Source of the DNA: Pseudomonas sp. 30_B
GTDB taxonomy: Bacteria > Pseudomonadota > Gammaproteobacteria > Pseudomonadales > Pseudomonadaceae
DNA length: 64,000 nucleotides
Reading direction: 5' to 3'
NCBI RefSeq assembly: GCF_017491605.1
Contig: NZ_JAFGYY010000005.1
Location: 224,310-288,309, forward strand
The position numbers were made by a program, and so were the translations under genes. The notes beneath the pieces are model-generated. The model had not been told where the DNA came from, did not search any database, and saw nothing but the letters and a program-made list of their open reading frames with translations. How positions within the stretch are numbered: the stretch's first letter is position 1; each line of letters starts with the position of its first letter. Positions 58,339 to 64,000 of the stretch are shown piece after piece.

Positions 58339-58707
58339 TTACAGCACTTCAGGGGCAAGGGAGACGATCTTCATGAACTTCTCGGTACGAAGTTCACGAG
58401 TCACCGGCCCGAAGATACGGGTGCCGATCGGCTCCTGCTTGTTGTTCAGCAGGACGGCGGCGTTGCCGTCGAAGCGAATGATGGAACCGTCGGTACGACG
58501 TACGCCGTGCTTGGTGCGAACGACCACGGCAGTCATTACCTGGCCCTTCTTCACCTTGCCACGCGGAATTGCTTCCTTGACGGTGACCTTGATGATGTCG
58601 CCAATGCCGGCGTAACGGCGGTGGGAACCGCCGAGTACCTTGATGCACATTACGCGACGCGCGCCGCTGTTGTCAGCGACATCGAGCATGGATTGAGTCT
58701 GAATCAT
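58339..58707 (-). CDS. rplN: 50S ribosomal protein L14
   Basis: A 122-aa protein starting [20 protein letters not shown], with [20 protein letters not shown] at the C-terminus. First gene of the spc group, 16 bases from rpsQ of the S10 operon; no clear promoter is seen in between. Confidence 0.98.
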
Positions 58708-58723
58708 CTTCTATCTCCGACCC

Positions 58724-58990
58724 TTAGACTTCAACCGCGCGCTCGACGATATCAACCAGGGTCCAGGCCTTGGTTTTGGCCAGCGGACGGGTTTCGCGGA
58801 TGGTGACCAGGTCACCAACGCGGCACTGATTGGTTTCGTCGTGGGCGTGCAGTTTGGTCGAACGCTTCACGTATTTGCCGTAGATCGGGTGCTTGACGCG
58901 GCGCTCGATCAGTACGGTGACGGTCTTGTCCATCTTGTCGCTGACGACGCGGCCGGTCAGCGTACGGACGGTGTTCTGAGCTTCAGCCAT
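58724..58990 (-). CDS. rpsQ: 30S ribosomal protein S17
   Basis: An 88-aa OB-fold protein: [20 protein letters not shown] and [20 protein letters not shown]. Last gene of the S10 group. Confidence 0.98.
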   Translation of the reverse strand: MAEAQNTVRTLTGRVVSDKMDKTVTVLIERRVKHPIYGKYVKRSTKLHAHDETNQCRVGDLVTIRETRPLAKTKAWTLVDIVERAVEV

Positions 58991-58992
58991 GA

Positions 58993-59184
58993 TTACTTAC
59001 CTGCTTGCTGGTTGAGCACAGTTTTAACGCGAGCGATGTCGCGCTTCACTTGCGAGAGCAGGTGAGACTGCCCCAACTGGCCAGTTGCTTTCTGCATGCG
59101 CAGATTGAACTGGTCGCGCAGCAGGCCGAGCAGTTGCTCGTTCAGCTGCTCAACGGATTTTTCACGAAGTTCATTCGCTTTCAT
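58993..59184 (-). CDS. rpmC: 50S ribosomal protein L29
   Basis: A 63-aa helical hairpin protein near the exit tunnel: [20 protein letters not shown] and [18 protein letters not shown] at 59184 overlaps the rplP stop (TGATG); a GTG just before it is also possible. Confidence 0.97.
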
Positions 59185-59597
59185 CACATCACCGTCCGCT
59201 TAACAAAGGAGGTGGCGAGCGGCAGCTTTGCAGCAGCCAGGGCGAATGCCTCACGCGCCAGCTCTTCGGATACACCCTCGATCTCGTACAGGACCTTGCC
59301 CGGTTGAATCTGGGCTACCCAGTACTCGACGCCGCCCTTACCTTTACCCATACGTACTTCCAGGGGCTTCTTGGTAACAGGCTTGTCGGGGAATACGCGA
59401 ATCCAGATCTTGCCGCCACGTTTTACGTGACGGGTCAGCGCACGACGTGCGGACTCGATCTGACGCGCGGTGAGACGGCCACGGCTGGTTGCCTTGAGGG
59501 CGAACTCGCCGAAGCTGACTTTGGAACCGCGATGAGCCAGGCCACGGTTGTGACCGGTCATTTGCTTGCGGAACTTCGTACGCTTAGGTTGCAGCAT
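59184..59597 (-). CDS. rplP: 50S ribosomal protein L16
   Basis: A 137-aa protein: [40 protein letters not shown] with the conserved Arg that is hydroxylated by YcfD in some bacteria, and RTVM end. It helps form the A site of the 50S. Confidence 0.98.
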
Positions 59598-59608
59598 TTG
59601 CGTACTCC

Positions 59609-60295
59609 TTACTTAGCAGCTTTTTTACGAGGAGCGGGCGCTACAGGCTTCAGCTCTTCCTGGCGGCCACCGATGACCTCGCCTTTGAAGATCCAAACCT
59701 TCACACCGATCACACCGTAGGTGGTGTGCGCTTCGTAGGTTGCATAGTCGATGTCGGCACGCAGGGTGTGCAGGGGCACACGACCTTCGCGATACCACTC
59801 GGTACGAGCGATTTCAGCGCCGCCCAGACGACCGCTTACCTGGATCTTGATGCCTTTGGCACCAATGCGCATGGCGTTCTGTACAGCGCGCTTCATGGCG
59901 CGACGGAACATAACGCGACGCTCCAGCTGCTGAGCTACGCTTTGCGCAACCAGCATACCGTCGAGTTCCGGCTTGCGGATCTCTTCGATGTTGATGTGCA
60001 CCGGCACACCCATTTGCTTGGTCAGGTCCTGACGCAGCTTCTCAACATCTTCACCTTTCTTGCCGATCACGATGCCGGGACGAGCGGTGTGGATGGTGAT
60101 ACGTGCAGTCTGAGCCGGACGATGGATGTCGATACGGCTTACGGACGCGCTTTTTAGTTTGTCTTGGAGGTACTCACGGACCTTCAGGTCGGCGAACAGA
60201 TAATCGGCGTAAGTGCGCTTATCTGCGTACCAAACGGAGGTGTGCTCCTTGACGATACCCAGGCGGATGCCATTGGGATGTACTTTCTGACCCAT
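59609..60295 (-). CDS. rpsC: 30S ribosomal protein S3
   Basis: A 228-aa protein: [22 protein letters not shown] domain with [20 protein letters not shown], and the C-terminal domain ending in [10 protein letters not shown]. The start is at 60295; the frame further upstream lies in rplV and is rejected. Confidence 0.98.
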   Translation of the reverse strand: MGQKVHPNGIRLGIVKEHTSVWYADKRTYADYLFADLKVREYLQDKLKSASVSRIDIHRPAQTARITIHTARPGIVIGKKGEDVEKLRQDLTKQMGVPVHINIEEIRKPELDGMLVAQSVAQQLERRVMFRRAMKRAVQNAMRIGAKGIKIQVSGRLGGAEIARTEWYREGRVPLHTLRADIDYATYEAHTTYGVIGVKVWIFKGEVIGGRQEELKPVAPAPRKKAAK

Positions 60296-60308
60296 CTGAT
60301 CGACTCCG

Positions 60309-60641
60309 TTACTTGTCCGCAACCTTGACAGTGATATGGCAAGACCGCTTGACGATGCGATCAGCACGGCCTTTGGCACGCGGCATGATGCGCTTGAGCG
60401 AACGACCTTCGTTGACGAAGACGGTGGAGACTTTGAGATCGTCTACATCGGCACCTTCGTTGTGCTCGGCGTTGGCAACGGCCGACTCCAGCACTTTCTT
60501 CATGATCTCGGCGGCTTTCTTGTTGCTGAAAGCCAGGAGGTTGAGCGCATCGCCCACCTTCTTCCCGCGGATCTGGTCGGCGACCAAGCGGGCTTTCTGG
60601 GCGGAGATACGAGCGCCCGAGAGCTTAGCGGCTACTTCCAT
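60309..60641 (-). CDS. rplV: 50S ribosomal protein L22
   Basis: A 110-aa protein: [20 protein letters not shown] and the hairpin [20 protein letters not shown] that reaches into the exit tunnel. No insertion or deletion in the hairpin is visible. Confidence 0.98.
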   Translation of the reverse strand: MEVAAKLSGARISAQKARLVADQIRGKKVGDALNLLAFSNKKAAEIMKKVLESAVANAEHNEGADVDDLKVSTVFVNEGRSLKRIMPRAKGRADRIVKRSCHITVKVADK

Positions 60642-60653
60642 CTTCCTTACCCC

Positions 60654-60929
60654 TTAACGCTTGGCTTTCTTGTCCGCAGCGTGCCCACGATAAGTGCGGG
60701 TAGCAGCGAACTCGCCGAGTTTGTGACCGACCATGTCTTCGTTGACCAGAACGGGCACGTGTTGACGGCCGTTGTGGACAGCGATGGTCAGACCAACCAT
60801 GTGCGGCAGGATCATCGAACGGCGCGACCAGGTCTTGATCGGCTTGCGGTCGTTCTTTTCCACCGCCACTTCGATCTTCTTCAGCAGGTGAAGATCGATA
60901 AAAGGACCTTTTTTCAGAGAACGTGGCAC
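60654..60929 (-). CDS. rpsS: 30S ribosomal protein S19
   Basis: A 91-aa protein: [40 protein letters not shown] and [20 protein letters not shown]. Lies between rplB and rplV. Confidence 0.98.
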   Translation of the reverse strand: MPRSLKKGPFIDLHLLKKIEVAVEKNDRKPIKTWSRRSMILPHMVGLTIAVHNGRQHVPVLVNEDMVGHKLGEFAATRTYRGHAADKKAKR

Positions 60930-60945
60930 TGTCGTATCCCTCTAT

Positions 60946-61767
60946 TTACTTGCGGCGACGGACGATCATGTTGTCGGTACGCTTGTTCGCGCGAGTCTTC
61001 TTACCCTTGGTCTGAAGACCCCACGGCGATACCGGATGACGACCAGCAGAGGTACGACCTTCACCACCACCATGCGGGTGGTCGACCGGGTTCATGGCAA
61101 CACCACGAACGGTCGGGCGAACGCCACGCCAGCGCTTGGCACCGGCTTTACCCAGCGAACGCAGGCTGTGCTCGGAGTTCGAGACTTCGCCCAGGGTCGC
61201 ACGGCAGTCAGCCAGGACTTTGCGCATTTCGCCGGAACGCAGACGCACGGTTACGTAAGCGCCTTCACGGGCAACCAGCTGAGCCGAAGCGCCAGCGGAG
61301 CGAGCGATCTGAGCACCTTTGCCAGGCTTCAGTTCGATACCGTGGATGGTGCTACCCACCGGGATGTTGCGCAGCGGCATGTTGTTGCCGGCCTTGATCG
61401 GAGCGCCGATACCGGAGATCAGTTGATCGCCAGCCACCACGCCTTTCGGGGCGATGATGTAGCGACGCTCGCCGTCCGCGTATTTCAGCAGAGCGATGTG
61501 AGCAGTACGGTTCGGATCGTATTCGACGCGCTCAACGATGGCAGGGATGCCATCCTTGTTGCGACGGAAGTCGACCAGACGATAGTGCTGCTTGTGGCCA
61601 CCACCGATATGACGGGTGGTGATACGACCGTTGTTGTTACGGCCGCCCGACTTGGACTTCTTCTCGAGCAGGGGAGCGAACGGAGCACCTTTGTGCAGGT
61701 CCTGGTTCACTACCTTGACGACGAAACGACGACCAGCGGAAGTCGGTTTGCATTTAACGATTGCCAT
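60946..61767 (-). CDS. rplB: 50S ribosomal protein L2
   Basis: A 273-aa protein: [20 protein letters not shown], and near the C-terminus [19 protein letters not shown], whose conserved His is needed at the peptidyl transferase centre. Confidence 0.98.
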   Translation of the reverse strand: MAIVKCKPTSAGRRFVVKVVNQDLHKGAPFAPLLEKKSKSGGRNNNGRITTRHIGGGHKQHYRLVDFRRNKDGIPAIVERVEYDPNRTAHIALLKYADGERRYIIAPKGVVAGDQLISGIGAPIKAGNNMPLRNIPVGSTIHGIELKPGKGAQIARSAGASAQLVAREGAYVTVRLRSGEMRKVLADCRATLGEVSNSEHSLRSLGKAGAKRWRGVRPTVRGVAMNPVDHPHGGGEGRTSAGRHPVSPWGLQTKGKKTRANKRTDNMIVRRRK

Positions 61768-61778
61768 GATGCACCCCT

Positions 61779-62078
61779 TTACTCAGCGCCAGCTGCGAAA
61801 TCGAGATCCTGGCCCGGCTGGAGAGCGATGTACGCTTTTTTCCAGTCGTTACGCTTGCCCAGGCCGCGAACGGTACGCTTGGTCTTGCCCTGAACGTTCA
61901 GGGTGGTGACGCGACGTACTTTCACGCCGAACAGGCTTTCTACGGCCTTCTTGATTTCCAGCTTGGTTGCATCAGTGGCAACCTTGAAAACGAATTGGCT
62001 GTTGCCGTCCGCCAGGCCAGTGGCCTTCTCGGAGATATGCGGGCCCAGCAGCACTTTGAATACGCGTTCCTGGTTCAT
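61779..62078 (-). CDS. rplW: 50S ribosomal protein L23
   Basis: A 99-aa protein at the exit tunnel that docks trigger factor and [23 protein letters not shown] and [20 protein letters not shown]. Its ATG overlaps the rplD stop by four bases. Confidence 0.98.
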   Translation of the reverse strand: MNQERVFKVLLGPHISEKATGLADGNSQFVFKVATDATKLEIKKAVESLFGVKVRRVTTLNVQGKTKRTVRGLGKRNDWKKAYIALQPGQDLDFAAGAE

Positions 62079-62677
62079 GCCAGCAGCTCCTCGAACTTCT
62101 TCACGGCAGACACGGTGACCAGCACCTTGTCGTAGGCGATGAGGCTGACCGGATCGGAAGCCTGAACGTCACGTACGTCGACGTGGGCCAGGTTGCGAGC
62201 TGCCAGGTACAGGTTCTCATCGACGCCTTCGGTGACGATCAGTACATCTTTCAGGCCCAGGCCTTCCAGCTTGCTGACCAGACCCTTGGTCTTCGGTGCG
62301 TCGACAGCGAAGTCGGCAACGACAACCAGACGATCCAGACGAACCAGCTCAGAGAGGATGGAGCGCAGAGCAGCGCGATACATCTTCTTGTTGAGCTTCT
62401 GGGAGTGATCCTGGGGCTTGGCTGCGAAGGTCGCGCCGCCGCCACGCCAGATGGGGCTACGAATGGTGCCAGCACGAGCACGACCAGTGCCCTTCTGACG
62501 CCACGGCTTCTTGCCACCACCGGAGACTTCGGAACGAGTTTTCTGAGCCTTGGTGCCCTGACGGCCGCCAGCCATGTAGGCTACGACTGCCTGGTGAACC
62601 AGGGTCTCATTGAATTCGCTACCAAAAGTACGCTCGGAAACTTCGATCGCCTGAGCGCCATTTACATTCAGTTGCAT
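62075..62677 (-). CDS. rplD: 50S ribosomal protein L4
   Basis: A 200-aa protein: [20 protein letters not shown] and the tunnel loop [20 protein letters not shown]. In E. coli L4 represses its own S10 operon through a long leader; the leader here is short (see the S10 promoter). Confidence 0.98.
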   Translation of the reverse strand: MQLNVNGAQAIEVSERTFGSEFNETLVHQAVVAYMAGGRQGTKAQKTRSEVSGGGKKPWRQKGTGRARAGTIRSPIWRGGGATFAAKPQDHSQKLNKKMYRAALRSILSELVRLDRLVVVADFAVDAPKTKGLVSKLEGLGLKDVLIVTEGVDENLYLAARNLAHVDVRDVQASDPVSLIAYDKVLVTVSAVKKFEELLA

Positions 62678-62691
62678 CTCAGCTTCCTCTC

Positions 62692-63327
62692 TTAACCGCG
62701 AGCCTTGGCTGCCGGACGCACCAGCACATCACCACCGGTAGCGCCGGGAACGGCACCTTTGACCAGCAGCAGATTGCGCTCTGCATCGACACGCACGACC
62801 TCAAGGGATTGAACGGTTACGCGCTCAGCACCCATGTGGCCCGACATTTTCTTGCCCTTGAACACTCGACCAGGAGTCTGGCACTGGCCGATGGAACCCG
62901 GGACGCGGTGGGAAACGGAGTTACCGTGGGTGTTATCTTGACCACGGAAGTTCCAGCGCTTGATGGTACCGGCGAAGCCTTTACCCTTGGACTCACCGGT
63001 AACGTCTACCAGCTGGCCTGCCTGGAACAGATCGACAGAAATGGAATCGCCTGCCTTGAACTCCTCTTCGCCCAGACGGAATTCCCACACGCCGCGACCG
63101 GCGGCGACATTCGCCTTGGCAAAGTGACCGGCTTGCGCCTTGGTCACGCGAGAAGCACGACGCTCGCCAGCAGTTACCTGCACAGCGCGATAGCCATCGC
63201 TCTCTTCGTTTTTGAACTGGGTGACGCGATTCGGCTCGACCTCAATGACCGTGACCGGAATGGAGACACCATCTTCGGTGAAGATGCGGGTCATGCCGCA
63301 CTTACGACCGACAACACCAATTGTCAT
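62692..63327 (-). CDS. rplC: 50S ribosomal protein L3
   Basis: A 211-aa protein: [20 protein letters not shown] and [20 protein letters not shown] with the Gln that is methylated by PrmB in E. coli. The start at 63327 is chosen over a frame extension in the 82-base gap to rpsJ. Confidence 0.98.
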   Translation of the reverse strand: MTIGVVGRKCGMTRIFTEDGVSIPVTVIEVEPNRVTQFKNEESDGYRAVQVTAGERRASRVTKAQAGHFAKANVAAGRGVWEFRLGEEEFKAGDSISVDLFQAGQLVDVTGESKGKGFAGTIKRWNFRGQDNTHGNSVSHRVPGSIGQCQTPGRVFKGKKMSGHMGAERVTVQSLEVVRVDAERNLLLVKGAVPGATGGDVLVRPAAKARG

Positions 63328-63409
63328 CTTTAGAACCTCTTTAGTGTACGGGGCTTTCACCCGCTATGGCCGCCCATTTCAGAGCGTTACACGACCAATG
63401 CCGAAGGCA

Positions 63410-63721
63410 TTAGCCGAGGCTGATCTGTACTTCGACGCCAGCAGCAAGGTCGAGCTTCATCAGCGCGTCGACGGTTTTGTCGGTCGGCTGAACGATGTCG
63501 AGAACACGCTTGTGGGTACGAATTTCGTACTGGTCACGAGCGTCCTTGTTGACGTGCGGGGAAATCAGCACGGTGTAACGTTCCTTGCGGGTCGGCAGAG
63601 GAATCGGACCACGCACCTGAGCGCCAGTACGTTTCGCGGTTTCCACGATTTCCTGGGTAGATTGGTCGATCAGGCGATGGTCAAAAGCCTTCAACCGAAT
63701 ACGGATTTGTTGATTTTGCAT
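63410..63721 (-). CDS. rpsJ: 30S ribosomal protein S10
   Basis: A 103-aa protein: [20 protein letters not shown] and [20 protein letters not shown]. First gene of the S10 operon, also known as NusE, which joins antitermination complexes. TGAGGT precedes the ATG. Confidence 0.98.
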   Translation of the reverse strand: MQNQQIRIRLKAFDHRLIDQSTQEIVETAKRTGAQVRGPIPLPTRKERYTVLISPHVNKDARDQYEIRTHKRVLDIVQPTDKTVDALMKLDLAAGVEVQISLG

Positions 63722-63784
63722 TTGACCTCAGACTCCAAGTTGCCATTCCCAACGGGCGGACTCCGCCCGTTAAAAGGAGGCGCA

Positions 63785-63813
63785 ATTGTACGGATGCACC
63801 TTGGGGGTGTCAA
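63785..63813 (-). promoter_or_regulatory. Strong sigma-70 promoter of the S10 operon
   Basis: On minus: TTGACA (63808-63813), 17 bases, then TACAAT (63785-63790). The transcript leader of about 57 bases carries one perfect hairpin (AACGGGCGGA / TCCGCCCGTT at 63752-63772) before rpsJ. Confidence 0.88.
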
Positions 63814-63831
63814 TATTTAACCAACTCAACG

Positions 63832-63859
63832 AAAAAGGGACCCCGAGGGGTCCCTTTTT
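63832..63859. terminator. Terminator after tuf
   Basis: AAAAAGGGACCCC and GGGGTCCCTTTTT form a near-perfect palindrome with T-runs on both strands, 17 bases past the tuf stop. Confidence 0.93.
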
Positions 63860-63876
63860 CTGGAGCGGATCAGCGA

Positions 63877-64000
63877 TTACTCGATGATCTTGGCAACCAC
63901 GCCGGCACCAACGGTACGGCCGCCTTCGCGGATCGCGAAGCGCAGGCCATCTTCCATGGCGATCGGAGCGATCAGGGTGACAACCATTTTCACGTTGTCG
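63877..64000 (-). CDS. tuf: Elongation factor Tu, C-terminal end only
   Basis: The 40 visible residues [20 protein letters not shown]...[14 protein letters not shown] are the end of domain III of EF-Tu. The gene enters from outside the window. It is followed by its own terminator and then the S10 operon promoter. Confidence 0.96.
   Translation of the reverse strand, partial: DNVKMVVTLIAPIAMEDGLRFAIREGGRTVGAGVVAKIIE

Overview
This is a high-GC chromosome segment from a Pseudomonas, most like the P. aeruginosa / P. nitroreducens / P. citronellolis group. The evidence is gene content and order (nrdR-ribD-ribE, a DUF2796/ABC/DUF3299 zinc cluster next to oprG, ssb-MFS-uvrA-ftnA-katA beside the S10-spc-alpha ribosomal operons), pseudomonad REP elements (TGTAGGAGCGAGCTTGCTCG type) between genes, and ANR- and Fur-type sites. 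I saw no tRNA, rRNA, CRISPR array, phage or insertion sequence. This is core chromosome with a large cobalamin (B12) region.

Layout: 1-2.4 kb holds riboflavin genes (ribE cut by the window edge, an FMN riboswitch, ribD) and nrdR. 2.5-5.2 kb holds a YbaY-like lipoprotein, a methyltransferase, the co-chaperone CnoX/YbbN and a hypothetical gene. 5.2-8.5 kb is a probably Zur-controlled zinc export/uptake-type operon. 8.6-11.6 kb holds oprG with an ANR site, SirB2 and two sugar-nucleotide epimerase-like genes. 11.7-17.5 kb holds sulfite reductase with a DUF934 partner carrying a REP pair inside its reading frame, then ccoG and a MocR regulator. 17.6-37.8 kb is the B12 region: cobM, cobE, cbtA, cbtB, cobW, cobN, chlI plus a VWA partner, cobK, cbiD, cobL, cobG, cobH, cobI, cobJ, with three cobalamin riboswitches. 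A DsbB/DUF5993 pair and a DAHP synthase with aromatic leader peptides lie inside it. 38-42.2 kb is a Fur/ECF sigma/anti-sigma/TonB receptor unit. 42.3-49.8 kb holds ssb, an MFS transporter, uvrA, ftnA and katA. 50-64 kb is the alpha, spc and S10 ribosomal operons with rpoA and secY, ending in tuf.

How the genes work together: the B12 region supplies most corrin-ring enzymes of an oxygen-dependent pathway (CobG present) in hybrid form. A CbiD-type C1 methyltransferase is present, no CobF is seen in the window, and a CbiG-like domain is fused to CobJ. Cobalt entry (CbtA/B), a metallochaperone-like GTPase (CobW) and chelation (CobN with Mg-chelatase-type partners) sit under divergent riboswitches.

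The most striking observation is at the chlI/VWA junction. The two overlapping frames are in the -1 relation and carry a textbook -1 frameshift cassette: heptamer A AAA AAG, a 6-nt spacer that includes the chlI stop, then a GC-rich stem-loop. This predicts that one gene makes both the small (ChlI) and medium (ChlD) chelatase subunits. Other notable points are two aromatic-rich leader peptides and a terminator before the DAHP synthase, a three-copy hairpin repeat with covarying stems that flanks the divergent riboswitches in inverted orientation, the REP pair inside a coding sequence, and ANR boxes at the class II position for both oprG and katA.
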